The notes under the pieces were generated by a model. That model ran no database searches, was not told the DNA's origin, and was given only the letters and a program-made list of their open reading frames with translations. DNA of 64,000 bases from Deltaproteobacteria bacterium Ga0077539 (lineage in GTDB: Bacteria; Myxococcota_A; Polyangia; Polyangiales; Ga0077539). This document shows positions 35,126 through 44,426 of this stretch, in pieces; the stretch's first letter is position 1, and the number at the start of each line of letters is the position of its first letter. The stretch spans positions 1 to 64,000 of the forward strand of contig LNEO01000118.1 in assembly GCA_001465015.1 (NCBI GenBank), given 5' to 3'. A program made the translations under genes and the position numbers.

Positions 35126-36220
35126 ATGCTCTCCGCCGTCGATCGCGCTATAACGGACGAAACCGTGACCGACAACGCCGTCTATCGCTCGCCGGGTGAT
35201 CGCGAGAGCGCCAACGACGAATCAGCGACCATCGCAGAGGGTTCGACGTTTCCTGCAGGGACCGCGCTCGTCGGGTTCTTCGTGTGGTTCATCCTCGCGC
35301 GCGCCCTGGCCAACGTCACGGCGCAGCGCGAACGGCTGCTCGAAATCGCGACGTTCGCGGGGGTGTTCGGCGCGGTGCTCGCGTCGCTCTCGCTCGTCGG
35401 GTCGCTCGTGCGCGCCTCGTTGGCCAACCGAGGAGGCGCACGAGCGCTGCACGCGGTCCGCGCGATCGCCGCGGTTCCGGTGGCCTTGTTGGTCTTCGCC
35501 GCGCTGTTCGGCGAGCCGAAGCTCGGCTTTCAGTGGGCGGGCTTCGTCGGCGCGGTCGCGACGCTCTGGACGAGCGCCGTCGTCGCGATCGCGAGACCCG
35601 GCGCCCTCACGGCGGCGCGGATCACGTTCGCGCTGCTCGTGATCGGCGAGTCGATCGAGCTCGCGTATGCCCCGGCGCAAGCGCTCTTGTCCGTCGCGAG
35701 CGCCGGCGGCATCGCGATGGCGTGGCTCGGTCGGGGCGCGGAGATCGCGACGATTGGCGGCGCGGTGTGCGCGTCGCTGTGGGCGTATCGCGCGAGCGAG
35801 CGAGCGGTCGGGGCGCAGCGAACGCGGCTCTTTCTGCCTTTTCCCGTGGCGCTCGGCGCGATGCTGCTCGCGTTGGTCGTGGTGTTGCCCTCCAGCGCTG
35901 CGGCGATCCTCGGGCGAACGGCGTTTGGCGCGCGGTTCGACCTCGTGACATCGGACACGGTGACGGCCGTGCATCGATTGACGCTCGTGGGGTACCTGAT
36001 CGCGCCGACGCTGCTGCTCGCCTCGGTGGCGCTGTCGCTCGCTTCGGTCGGGTACGACAACGGAGCCGGAGGGCGGCGAGCTAGCGGGTGGTTGTTGGTG
36101 CTCTTCGCGGGGTTCGGGGTGCTTCGTTTGGCCGGTCCCATGGACCCGATTCGGCTGGTCATGGTGGCGCTCGCGGCGGTGTTGCTCGAGCGGTCGAGCG
36201 ACCGAGAGAAGCTGCTCTGA
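35126..36220 (+). CDS. Multi-pass membrane protein, unknown
   Basis: 364 residues. About 45 hydrophilic N-terminal residues are followed by about 9 hydrophobic helices (for example LVGFFVWFILARALANV, AVPVALLVFAALFG, VVAIARPGALT, LFLPFPVALGAMLLALVVVL, LVMVALAAVLLE). Gly/Ala-rich helices and few charged residues in the core suggest a small transporter or sensor module, but no family is recognised. GTG 35165 is an alternative start. It is 27 bp after the MinD-like fusion gene and probably in the same transcript. Confidence 0.7.
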   Translation: MLSAVDRAITDETVTDNAVYRSPGDRESANDESATIAEGSTFPAGTALVGFFVWFILARALANVTAQRERLLEIATFAGVFGAVLASLSLVGSLVRASLANRGGARALHAVRAIAAVPVALLVFAALFGEPKLGFQWAGFVGAVATLWTSAVVAIARPGALTAARITFALLVIGESIELAYAPAQALLSVASAGGIAMAWLGRGAEIATIGGAVCASLWAYRASERAVGAQRTRLFLPFPVALGAMLLALVVVLPSSAAAILGRTAFGARFDLVTSDTVTAVHRLTLVGYLIAPTLLLASVALSLASVGYDNGAGGRRASGWLLVLFAGFGVLRLAGPMDPIRLVMVALAAVLLERSSDREKLL

Positions 36221-36296
36221 CCCTCAGCGACCGGCGGTTTTCGCGGCGGCGGGCTTGGATCGTTTCGCACGACGGTTCGGGGTAGCATTCGCTTCC

Positions 36297-38108
36297 GTGA
36301 AGTCCTCCAACGAGTGCGTGAGACGTGTGCGAGCTCGAACATCGACTCGTTTGGCGATGGTGCTCGCGATGACCACGACTGCTTCGTGCGCGGCGGTGGA
36401 CGAGCACGTCGGGCAGCGCACAGACGAGGTCGCGGTGTCGACGCTGCGAGGTAGGCCCGGCTGCACGACGGTCGGGGCTGAGGCGCTCAGCGCGCAGCTG
36501 CTCGATGAAATGTTGTGCCTGTCGGCGGGTCGATTGGTCTCGGTTCCGTCGAGCGCGAGGATCACGCTCACGCACCCGCGCGTGCACGCGGTGCTTTCGC
36601 CGGCGGCGCGAGACGGGCTCGTTCGCGCGGCTGCGGTCACGCCGCTGCGAATCAACTCGGCGTTTCGCACCCTCGTCGAGCAGTGGCTGCTGTTCACGGC
36701 GGCGGGGTGCGGTCGCGTCGCGGTTCCGGGCAGCTCGAACCACGAGACGGGGCGAGCGGTCGACATCGACAACTACAGCGCTGCGCGCGCGGCGATGACC
36801 GCGAACGGCTTCGTGCAGAGCTATCCGGTCGACGACCCGGTGCACTTCGACGGGCCCGGCGACGACGCGCGCGCGCTCTCGGTCCGCGCCTTTCAGCGCC
36901 TGTGGAACGCCAACAACCCCACCGATCGCATCAGTGAAGACGGGGCGTGGGGACCGATGACGCAGGCGCGACTCGAGCGCTCTCCCATCGAGGGTTTTCG
37001 CATCGGTCGCGTGTGCGGCATGACCACGATCGAGCCGCGACTGCGGGCGCAGTTCGTCATGCAGTCCTTTCCGGTCGCGAGCGCGCCGATCGAAATGACG
37101 CCGGGTCAGGAGTTGGCTGGCTTCTTCGAGCTGCGCAACACCGGAACGCAAACGTGGATGCCGGGCGCGACGTATCTCGCCACAACGCAGCCTCGAGACG
37201 GCGCGAGCCCCCTCGCCCACCCGAGCTGGCCGATGAACAACCGCGCATCCACCGTCGCCAGCGCCGTGGCGATGGGCGCGACGGGGCGCTTTGCGTTCAC
37301 CATTCGCGCGCCGATGACGCCAGGCGACTACCCGCAGTACTTCGGGATGGTGCACACGGGAGTCGGCTGGTTCAGCGACCCGACGCAAGGCGGGCCGCCG
37401 GACAATCAACTGCAGATCCGTGTTCGCGTGGGTCGTCCGAACTTCGCAGCACAGGTGGTCCGCAACAGCTGCGGGACGGCGGTCACCGTCGCCGCTGGCG
37501 CCACGCGCGAGTGCGTAGTCGAGCTGAGAAACACCGGCGCTCAATCGTGGACGATGGGCTCGACGCACCTCGCGTCGTCCGAGCCGCGCGAGCACGCGAG
37601 CGCGTTTGCGCACAGCTCCTGGGTGAGTCCGCGACGAGTCGCCACCGTCTCGACGACGGTCGCTACGAACGCGACGCACACGTTTACGTTTACGATCCGC
37701 GCGCCGTTGACCACGGGCTCGGCGATCGAGCACCTGAACCTGCTCGACGACACGGGCGGATGGTTTTCGGACATGGCCAACGGCGGACCGACGGACGACG
37801 CGATCGCGCTTCGTCTCGAAGTCGACGGGGCGCAGACCGACGCGGGACCGGGCGCGGATGCTGCGATCGACGGGGCGACAGAACCGGGCGATAGCGGCGC
37901 GGGGATCGACGGGAGCCGCGACGCGAACGCGCGGGGCGACGCGAGCATCGATCCTCGAGAAGCGTCGGGCTGCGGGTGCCGAACAGCGCCGACGCACCGG
38001 CGTGACGGCCGACCGTGGATCGCTGTTTTGTCGGCGATCTCAGCGGCGGTCGGGTTTGCCGCGCGTTCGGTGAGACGGGCTCGACGCGCAACAGTGCCGC
38101 CCCGTTGA
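36297..38108 (+). CDS. Secreted M15-type peptidase with PG-binding, NBR1-like repeats and MYXO-CTERM-like tail
   Basis: 603 residues from GTG 36297 (ATG 36255 would add 14). A signal peptide ends near TTTASC, possibly a lipobox. The M15 D,D/L,D-carboxypeptidase zinc site is H149, D156 and H183 (SSNHETGRAVDID and DPVHFD). A peptidoglycan-binding unit (about 194-230; RAFQRLWNANN, DGAWGPMTQARL) and two FW/NBR1-like beta modules (about 250-360 and 375-485; ELRNTGTQTWMPG and ELRNTGAQSWTMG) follow. An Asp/Gly linker then leads to EASGCGC, a membrane helix and RRARR, a MYXO-CTERM-like anchor. It should trim peptidoglycan side chains while attached to the envelope or surface. Confidence 0.85.
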   Translation: MKSSNECVRRVRARTSTRLAMVLAMTTTASCAAVDEHVGQRTDEVAVSTLRGRPGCTTVGAEALSAQLLDEMLCLSAGRLVSVPSSARITLTHPRVHAVLSPAARDGLVRAAAVTPLRINSAFRTLVEQWLLFTAAGCGRVAVPGSSNHETGRAVDIDNYSAARAAMTANGFVQSYPVDDPVHFDGPGDDARALSVRAFQRLWNANNPTDRISEDGAWGPMTQARLERSPIEGFRIGRVCGMTTIEPRLRAQFVMQSFPVASAPIEMTPGQELAGFFELRNTGTQTWMPGATYLATTQPRDGASPLAHPSWPMNNRASTVASAVAMGATGRFAFTIRAPMTPGDYPQYFGMVHTGVGWFSDPTQGGPPDNQLQIRVRVGRPNFAAQVVRNSCGTAVTVAAGATRECVVELRNTGAQSWTMGSTHLASSEPREHASAFAHSSWVSPRRVATVSTTVATNATHTFTFTIRAPLTTGSAIEHLNLLDDTGGWFSDMANGGPTDDAIALRLEVDGAQTDAGPGADAAIDGATEPGDSGAGIDGSRDANARGDASIDPREASGCGCRTAPTHRRDGRPWIAVLSAISAAVGFAARSVRRARRATVPPR

Positions 38109-38281
38109 GCGATTCGTCATCGGGCGGGGAAATCGCGGCGACGACGATCATCAGTCGCGAGCCCCCCTCGGGTTCGACGCGAGGCAGCAATTCGCTGCGG
38201 TGCGGCATCGCAACGCCGTCGAGACCGCTCGTGGAGGGACGACGACCGCGCAAACGCGCTGTATCATTCGTGCCCGACGCG

Positions 38282-39481
38282 ATGAACAAAAGCCTCTTCA
38301 CGATTCTTGCGCTCGCCGCGGCGAGCACCGTGGCATGCAGCGAGCCGCCCATTCGACTCGGCTCGGGCGACGGCGGCGGCAACGGGATGGATGGCGCGAG
38401 CACTCCGGAGGACACCGGCGTATCGGTGACGGACACCGGGCCGCGACCAGACCGCGACCCGAACATGATTTCTCCGGACGCGGGATGCGCGACGCAAAAC
38501 ACGCCCACCACGCGCGCGCCGATTTCGCTGTTGCTCCTCGTCGACCGCTCGGGGTCCATGAACGAGTGCGCGGACGGTCGGATGTCCGGATGCTCCGGCG
38601 CGACGAAGTGGAACGTCACGCAGACGGCGCTCGTGCGGTTGCTTCGCTCGCTCGAAAACGAGGCGCGCGTCGGACTGATGTTCTTTCCGGCGCTCTCGAA
38701 CAGCAGCTCAGCTGACGGCTATCGGATGCCGGTGGTCGGCGTCGATCAACCCCTGAGCATGACGCGCGACATGCTCGTGACGCGCGTGATGAGCACGAGC
38801 GCGAGCGGGAACACGCCGTTGGGCTGCGCGATGCCTCAAGCCGTCGACTACATGCGCAACCAGATGACTTCGTTCTCGAAGAACATCTTGCTCATCACGG
38901 ACGGATCGCCGACCGATGAGTGCTCGGGCGCGGCTCCATGCAATCCGCTCGATCCGAACTTCATCACCTGCGTGCTCAACTCTTCGATGGTCGCGCAGGG
39001 CGTGATCGTCGGCGCCGTGGCGCGAGGCGGACGATCGATGCCGCCGGTGCGCACGTTTGCGCTCGGGACGCCGGACGCGGCGCCGTCGTTCATGTCGCAA
39101 GTGGCGGTCAACGGTCTCACGCAGCGCACCGCGGCCTGCGGTCCCAACGACTGCCACTACACGCTCGGGACCGCGACGTTCGAGCGCGACCTCAACATGG
39201 CGCTCGACTCGGTGCGCGGACGCGCGCAGACGTGCGAGTTCATGTTGCAGGTCGATCCGATGCGCGCGGATCCCAACCTGATCAACGTGTATTACACGCC
39301 GATGTCCGGCGGCATGGGCCGGTTCATCCCGCGCGACACCTCGCGAAGAAACGGCTGGGACTACGCCCCCGGCGGTCGCTCGATCATCTTCTACGGCGCC
39401 ATCTGCGAAGAGGTGCTGATGGGTAGCTCGGGCTCGTCGGTGCAGATCATCTACGGCTGCCCCACGATCATTCCTGGCTGA
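38282..39481 (+). CDS. VWA-domain lipoprotein
   Basis: 399 residues from ATG 38282. The signal peptide ends AAASTVACSE, a lipobox. A Gly/Asp/Ser/Thr linker follows, then a von Willebrand A domain from about residue 80: DRSGSMNEC (MIDAS), GNTPLGCAMPQ (the Thr), and LITDGSPTDECSG. The fold binds a metal and usually a protein partner. Many Cys occur outside the core, likely disulfides. Surface or periplasmic adhesion or matrix role is the likely guess. It stands between the M15 peptidase gene and the feo operon. Confidence 0.85.
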   Translation: MNKSLFTILALAAASTVACSEPPIRLGSGDGGGNGMDGASTPEDTGVSVTDTGPRPDRDPNMISPDAGCATQNTPTTRAPISLLLLVDRSGSMNECADGRMSGCSGATKWNVTQTALVRLLRSLENEARVGLMFFPALSNSSSADGYRMPVVGVDQPLSMTRDMLVTRVMSTSASGNTPLGCAMPQAVDYMRNQMTSFSKNILLITDGSPTDECSGAAPCNPLDPNFITCVLNSSMVAQGVIVGAVARGGRSMPPVRTFALGTPDAAPSFMSQVAVNGLTQRTAACGPNDCHYTLGTATFERDLNMALDSVRGRAQTCEFMLQVDPMRADPNLINVYYTPMSGGMGRFIPRDTSRRNGWDYAPGGRSIIFYGAICEEVLMGSSGSSVQIIYGCPTIIPG

Positions 39482-39547
39482 CGCTCAGCCGATTGAAGTA
39501 CAGGGGGACGCGTGCTCGGAAGCGAGCGCGCGCGATACGAGCTAGTC

Positions 39548-39566
39548 GAAAACGATTCTCAATGTC
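39548..39566 (+). promoter_or_regulatory. Fur box upstream of feoA
   Basis: GAAAACGATTCTCAATGTC matches the classical 19-bp Fur consensus GATAATGATAATCATTATC at 13 of 19 positions, with the palindromic edges GA...TC kept. It lies 17 bp before the preferred feoA ATG at 39584. This fits iron-repressed control of the ferrous-iron uptake operon. The site also argues against translation starting at 39512, which would put the operator inside the gene. Confidence 0.65.
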
Positions 39567-39583
39567 GTATCATGCTCAGCGTG

Positions 39584-39820
39584 ATGGCGTTGTCCGGCAC
39601 TCTCGACCACACAGCGGCAGGAGCGGAGGTCACGATTCGGGCCCTCGAAGGCGACGAGCGAGAGCTTGCGTGGCTGCGTGCCATCGGTCTCTTCGAGGGC
39701 CAGCGCGTGAGGGTCCTGCGTCGCGCTTCGTTCGGCGGGCCACTGCACGTGCGTGTCGCATCAGGCGGAGAGTTCGCCGTCGATCGAACCCTCGCCGGTC
39801 ACATCGGAGTCGAAGCGTGA
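39584..39820 (+). CDS. feoA: Ferrous iron transport protein FeoA
   Basis: 78 residues from ATG 39584; ATG 39572 would add 4. FeoA is a small SH3-like cytoplasmic partner of FeoB. The fold signature is visible: TLDHTAAGAEVTIRAL, LAWLRAIGLFEGQRVRVLRRA, GGPLHVRVASGGEFAVDRTLAGHIGV. The stop overlaps the GTG start of feoB (GTGA), the usual coupled arrangement. Preceded by a Fur box. Confidence 0.92.
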   Translation: MALSGTLDHTAAGAEVTIRALEGDERELAWLRAIGLFEGQRVRVLRRASFGGPLHVRVASGGEFAVDRTLAGHIGVEA

Positions 39821-41772
39821 GCGGCGCACACCATCCGCGCTCCGACGGACGCGGAGCAAAGGTCGCAGACGGCGCGGTCGTCGCGCTCGTCGGCCGCCCC
39901 AACGCGGGCAAGTCTTCGCTCTACAACCGAGTGACCGACGGCGACGCGCGAGTCGGGAATTTTCCAGGGATTACCGTCGAGGTGCTCGAGGCAGAAGCCG
40001 AGCTTCCCGACGACTGCGGCGCGGTGCGCTTCGTCGACCTGCCGGGCATCTACTCGCTCGAGAGCGCGGCCGACGCTGACACGGACGAGGGCACCGCCCG
40101 GGCGTTCATCGAAGGTCGCGAGAAGGCCGCTTCGGTGTCCGACGCGCCTCCCTTCGCGGTCGTTCAGGTGCTCGACGCGACGAGGCTCGCGCTCTCGCTG
40201 AGGCTCACGCGAGAGCTCGCCTCGCGCGTTTCACGACTCGGACTCGTGGTCACCCAGGCCGACGTGCTCGACCGCGAAGGGCAGCGATGTGACGGCGAAT
40301 TGCTGTCCAAACTGCTCGGCGTCCCGGTCGTCGTGGTGAGCGCCCGCGATCCGTCGTCGAAGCCTGCGGTGCTCGCGCTGTCCGCGAGGCTGTTGCGAGA
40401 GCCCGCGACGCCGCGCGACGCGGCCCGCGCGATGGACCCCGACGCGGTCGCCAAAAGAGTCGTCACAGAGAAGACGTCGGTCGCCGACGAAGAACGAGCG
40501 CGCCGCGCGCGCACCGAGAAGATCGATCGGATCGCGCTGCACCCGGTGCTCGGACCAGTGCTCTTTCTCGCGGCGATGTCCGCGACGTTCGCCGCTGTGT
40601 TTCTCGTGGCCGAACCCGTCTCGTCGTTGATCGACGGCGCGACGAAGTGGCTCGGGAGCAAGCTCGGCCCGAGGCTCGGCGGCGGCTACGTCGCGAGCTT
40701 CGTCAACGACGGTCTGATCGGCGGAGCGGGGACCGTCCTCGCGTTTCTGCCGCAAATCGTCGTGCTGACGGTAGCCCTCGAGCTGCTCGACGCGAGCGGG
40801 TACCTGGCTCGCGGCGTGTTTCTCGTCGATCGACTCTTTCGCAAGATGGGCCTCGGGGGAAAGGCGCTCGTTCCGCTGCTGACGGCGCACGCTTGCGCGG
40901 TGCCTGCGATTCGCGCGACGAGGATCCTTCGCGATCCGAGGGAGCGGTTGCTGACCCTCTTGGTGCTGCCGTTGATGACCTGCTCGGCGCGGCTGCCAAC
41001 GTATTCGCTGCTGATCTCGACGTTCTTCGCGCATCGAGGGCCGCTCGTTCAGTCGCTCGTGTTCGTGGGTCTCTACGGCGCTGGAATCTTCTCGGGCGCG
41101 GTCGCCTCCGCGGTCCTGCAAAAGACCACGGTGCGCGGCAGGCCGCTGCCGTTGGTGCTCGAGATGCCCGCGTATCGCGCGCCCGAGGCCGCCTTCTTGC
41201 GCAAGGCGACCGCTCGAGGCGTCCGCGGTTTTCTCGGGGATGTGGGGACGACGATCGTCATCGCCAGCGCTGCCCTCTGGGTGTTGCTCAACGTTCCGAT
41301 GCCCGGCGCTCGGCACGACCCGTCGCTGGCCAACGCCCCAGCGGCGGTGGTTCGCGTCAACCGCAGCGTGGCCGCGAGCCTCGGGCGCTCGATCGAACCG
41401 GTCACGAGGCACGCTGGCTTCGATTGGCGCATCAACGTCGGCCTCTTCGGCTCCTTCGGCGCGCGCGAGCTCATGGTGGGAACGCTCGGCGTGATCTACG
41501 GACTCGAAGACGTCGGCGACGACCAGACGCCCCTTCGCGCGCAGCTCCGCGCCGCGCGCACGGCCGATGGCAAGCCCCGCTACACGACGAGCACCGCCCT
41601 CGCCCTCATGGCGTTCTTTGTCTTCGCCTGCCAGTGCATGAGCACGGTCGCGGCGCTCTGGCGCGAGACTCGCTCGTGGCGCTGGCCGCTCTTTGTGCTC
41701 GGGTATACGTACGCCCTCGCCTTCGTCGCCGCCGTGATCGTGTACAACGTCGCTGGCTGGCTAACGGGATGA
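39817..41772 (+). CDS. feoB: Ferrous iron transporter FeoB
   Basis: 651 residues from GTG 39817. The N-terminal G domain has P-loop GRPNAGKS (26-33), G2/switch GNFPGITVEV, G3 VDLPGIYSLES, and a G4-like VTQADV. The membrane part holds two Gate-like blocks of helices (VLGPVLFLAAMSATFAAVFL; LLTLLVLPLMTCSARLPTYS with the Cys and a conserved Pro; ASAALWVLLNVPM). FeoB moves Fe2+ across the inner membrane with GTP hydrolysis in the G domain. It is slightly shorter than many FeoB. Coupled to feoA upstream and to the gene downstream (ATGA at 41769). Confidence 0.94.
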   Translation: MSGAHHPRSDGRGAKVADGAVVALVGRPNAGKSSLYNRVTDGDARVGNFPGITVEVLEAEAELPDDCGAVRFVDLPGIYSLESAADADTDEGTARAFIEGREKAASVSDAPPFAVVQVLDATRLALSLRLTRELASRVSRLGLVVTQADVLDREGQRCDGELLSKLLGVPVVVVSARDPSSKPAVLALSARLLREPATPRDAARAMDPDAVAKRVVTEKTSVADEERARRARTEKIDRIALHPVLGPVLFLAAMSATFAAVFLVAEPVSSLIDGATKWLGSKLGPRLGGGYVASFVNDGLIGGAGTVLAFLPQIVVLTVALELLDASGYLARGVFLVDRLFRKMGLGGKALVPLLTAHACAVPAIRATRILRDPRERLLTLLVLPLMTCSARLPTYSLLISTFFAHRGPLVQSLVFVGLYGAGIFSGAVASAVLQKTTVRGRPLPLVLEMPAYRAPEAAFLRKATARGVRGFLGDVGTTIVIASAALWVLLNVPMPGARHDPSLANAPAAVVRVNRSVAASLGRSIEPVTRHAGFDWRINVGLFGSFGARELMVGTLGVIYGLEDVGDDQTPLRAQLRAARTADGKPRYTTSTALALMAFFVFACQCMSTVAALWRETRSWRWPLFVLGYTYALAFVAAVIVYNVAGWLTG

Positions 41773-42326
41773 GCGAAGACCGACCCGAGACAGAGAACGG
41801 CACTGGGTCGCGCGAGGTGCAGGCGGTCGCGACCTGGCTCACCCGCGCGTCATGGTTTGCGTTGGGCGTCACCGTAGGGATCGCCGGGACGGTCGTGGTC
41901 AATCGCGTCACGTCGGCCAGAGGCGTCCGAGACGCGCGGCCGCGAGCGGGCTACGAGTCCCTTCCGCTCGCGGACAACTCAGGCGTGTGTCAGGAGTTTG
42001 TCGCGATCGCGAGCCTTCGGACGACCTACGCGGACGCGACCGCGACGGCGCGACGGCTGAGCGCGACCTTGCCGGCGCCGCTGCGACCCGAGCATCTGCG
42101 CGTCGTTCGCGCGATCGCGCCTGGTGAGCACTGGACGCTCGCGATCGACAATCAGCCCGGAGCTGGACAGCTCGAAGAAGCGCAGCGCGTGGCGACGATC
42201 GCCAACCAGATGGCCGGGACGGGGCTGCGGTGGTCGGCGCTCTTCTACGGCGCGCGGGAGCTGTACGACGCGGCCGGCGTTCTCTGCTTTGCGCGACAAG
42301 CGGCCGGCGCAGACGCAGGGCGCTAG
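41769..42326 (+). CDS. Single-pass membrane protein in the feo operon, unknown
   Basis: 185 residues from ATG 41769, overlapping the feoB stop in ATGA. A short cytoplasmic N-terminus precedes one helix (WFALGVTVGIAGTVVV). The rest, about 140 residues, is soluble (EFVAIASLRTTYADATATAR, VVRAIAPGEHWTLAI, GQLEEAQRVATIAN) with no recognised domain. Two Cys (GVCQEF and VLCFAR) could pair. It may assist FeoB, but this is only from position. Confidence 0.7.
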   Translation: MSEDRPETENGTGSREVQAVATWLTRASWFALGVTVGIAGTVVVNRVTSARGVRDARPRAGYESLPLADNSGVCQEFVAIASLRTTYADATATARRLSATLPAPLRPEHLRVVRAIAPGEHWTLAIDNQPGAGQLEEAQRVATIANQMAGTGLRWSALFYGARELYDAAGVLCFARQAAGADAGR

Positions 42327-42405
42327 CGCGAGGTCGCAGGGCGTTTCGGCTCGAATCACTCGAGCCATTGCAGAGTCGTTCATCTCGGTGCAGGCTCCTG
42401 CGGAC

Positions 42406-42699
42406 ATGGCGACAGGACCTGTTTGGAATCGAACGGCCAAGCACGACAAGATTCGCGCGTGGGCCGAGGCCCGTGGCGCGAAGCCGGCGCGCGTTCGTGG
42501 AACGACGGACGCTCTCAAGCTCAAGATCGGCGACGACGAGACGGGTTGGGAGTTGATTTCGTGGGACGATTTTCTATCGGTCTTCGACGAGAAGGAGTTC
42601 GCCTTCGTCTACGAAGAGCCCGGCTTCGGCAACAAGATCGTTCGCCGCAACGGGACCGAAGATCAGGCCCCCGGCGCGACGCCCACGGCGAGCCACTAG
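42406..42699 (+). CDS. Small acidic protein, widespread uncharacterised family
   Basis: 97 residues from ATG 42406. The pattern TAKHDKIRAWAEARGAKPARV, then LKLKIGDDETGWELISWDDFLSVFDEKEFAFVYE resembles a small soluble family found in many bacteria, in which the first part reads like H-D-x-I-R-x-W-A-E and the second like ISW-x-x-F. I recall no known function for it. It lies 79 bp after the feo operon gene and may be co-transcribed. Its end overlaps the convergent glycosidase gene by 4 bp. Confidence 0.75.
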   Translation: MATGPVWNRTAKHDKIRAWAEARGAKPARVRGTTDALKLKIGDDETGWELISWDDFLSVFDEKEFAFVYEEPGFGNKIVRRNGTEDQAPGATPTASH

Positions 42700-44345
42700 C
42701 CGTCCTCTGGCGCCGCCCACCGCCGCGCCACCTCGGGATCGCGGCACGCCTCTGCAAACGCTCGAAGCGCGGACGCGGCTTCATCGCCTGACGCGTCCTT
42801 CTCGGACCATTGGGCGGCCTGCCCTCGCTCCTCGTCGCCGAGCCCGAAGAGCCCGAAGCGAGGCGCCCACCGGCCGAGCTCGTAGTTGTCCACCAGCGTC
42901 CAGTGCGCGTACGTCCGCGCCGGTCGCGCGAGCACGCACCGCGAGTATGCAAACGCAGCGGTGTACTCTCGAATGAAGGCGGGCCGCGTCGCGCCGTCCT
43001 GGCGGGGACGCGTGCTCGAGCCTGGGTCGCGGCGCACAGACATCCCGTTCTCCATCACGTCGATCGGAATCGGGTCGTCAGGGTCGTGGAGCGCGTCGAT
43101 CGACCGAACCATCATTTCGGGCTCGACGCGCCACTCCCAGGGCTCGGCGAGGGCGAACGTCGAGCGAGACAGCGCTTCGAACGCGTCGGCCACGGAGGCC
43201 TTCGGGCCGATCGAGCTCGGCGATCGCTGGTGCGGCGCGCCCGCTGCGTGTTCGCGTTGCCACTGAAGCGCGCCGGCGGCGAGCTGGTCGAGGTGGGGCT
43301 CGATCCCGCGCGCTTGATTTCGTGTCCACGGGTCGTAGAGGTCGAACGCCCGCGAGTCGAGCGCCGGCGCCGCGCCTCGGCGAGACAGCTCGCGCGAGAG
43401 CCGGTCGAACGCCTCGAGCGCGAGCGGTCCGCGCAGCGCGATCTCGAGCGCTCGGGCGACCTGGGCGCGGGGCGACCGCTCTCCGTCGGGCTCGATGAAG
43501 CAACGCTCGAATCGCGCTCGACGAGCGTCGATGAACCGCTGGCGATCGCGCGCTGATCGCTGTCCGGTGCGCAGCGCGTCGAGCCACTGCGCGCCGAGCG
43601 AATAGAGGTCGACGAGGTTGACGTTGATCGAGACGTCGGGCCGCGGCAGCGCCATCGTCTCGTGGAGCGCGTGCAGGGCGTCGTACGCGAGGACGTGGGC
43701 AGAGAGCATGTGATCGAGCGCGAGCAGCGACCGCCCCACGCCCGCCGCGCTCCCCTCGAGCAGCGACGGCGCGCCGTGAGGAAACACCCCTGCGCCCCAG
43801 GTCGCGAGGGCGAGCATGTTGGGCTCGTTGATGGTGATCACGCGGGTCACGGGCGCGGCGCCCATCGCGCGAAGCGCTGATTGAACAGCGGCGAGCGCGC
43901 GCCGCGCGTAGTCTGCGAACGCCTCGGGCGCGCCGCGATCGAGCCAGAAGTCTGCGCCGAGCCACGCGGGGTGCGTGAAGTGCTGCAGCGTGACGATGGG
44001 GGTGATGCCAACGGCCGAGAGCGACGCGAGGCGCGAGGCGTATTCGCGCGCCGCGACGGCGTCGATCTCGGGGCCATCGGGACAGAGCCGCGACCACTCG
44101 AAGGACAAGCGAAACACCGATGCGCCCATGGCGTTCAACCGCTCGACGACGAGCGGAAACCGCCGCCAGAGGTCGCACGCCGCGCCGATCGGCTCGACGC
44201 GCCCGAGTCGTTGCCACTCTGACCAGTTGCTCTGCGGGCTCGCCGGCTGATCGAGCGCGCCCTCGCACTGAAACGACGAGGTCGCGACGCCGACCTCGAC
44301 GCCCGAGAGCGTGGCCAGATCGCTGTTCGACAGCGCGCGCCTCAT
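42696..44345 (-). CDS. Family 1 glycoside hydrolase (beta-glucosidase type)
   Basis: 549 residues from ATG 44345; a GTG at 44387 is possible. GH1 enzymes hydrolyse beta-glycosides with a TIM barrel. Signatures: the opening VATSSFQCEGA, RLSFEWSRLCPDG, the acid/base ITINEPN, and the nucleophile IDVMENGMS near the C-terminus, then YAHWTLVDNYELGRWAPRFGLFGL. No signal peptide is seen, so the enzyme should be cytoplasmic and act on imported or intracellular glycosides. Two TetR genes diverge from it and one may regulate it. Confidence 0.9.
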   Translation of the reverse strand: MRRALSNSDLATLSGVEVGVATSSFQCEGALDQPASPQSNWSEWQRLGRVEPIGAACDLWRRFPLVVERLNAMGASVFRLSFEWSRLCPDGPEIDAVAAREYASRLASLSAVGITPIVTLQHFTHPAWLGADFWLDRGAPEAFADYARRALAAVQSALRAMGAAPVTRVITINEPNMLALATWGAGVFPHGAPSLLEGSAAGVGRSLLALDHMLSAHVLAYDALHALHETMALPRPDVSINVNLVDLYSLGAQWLDALRTGQRSARDRQRFIDARRARFERCFIEPDGERSPRAQVARALEIALRGPLALEAFDRLSRELSRRGAAPALDSRAFDLYDPWTRNQARGIEPHLDQLAAGALQWQREHAAGAPHQRSPSSIGPKASVADAFEALSRSTFALAEPWEWRVEPEMMVRSIDALHDPDDPIPIDVMENGMSVRRDPGSSTRPRQDGATRPAFIREYTAAFAYSRCVLARPARTYAHWTLVDNYELGRWAPRFGLFGLGDEERGQAAQWSEKDASGDEAASALRAFAEACRDPEVARRWAAPEDG

Positions 44346-44426
44346 GGCCGAAGGGAGGCGCTGCTCGTCATGGGTCGGGTTGAGCACTCTATCCAGAGGC
44401 GAGTTGTACTATCGCTGACGCCACGC

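Noticed and set aside
39512-39820. feoA start at 39512
   Set aside because: It would place the Fur box inside the coding region and add 24 residues not seen in FeoA; ATG 39584 is preferred.
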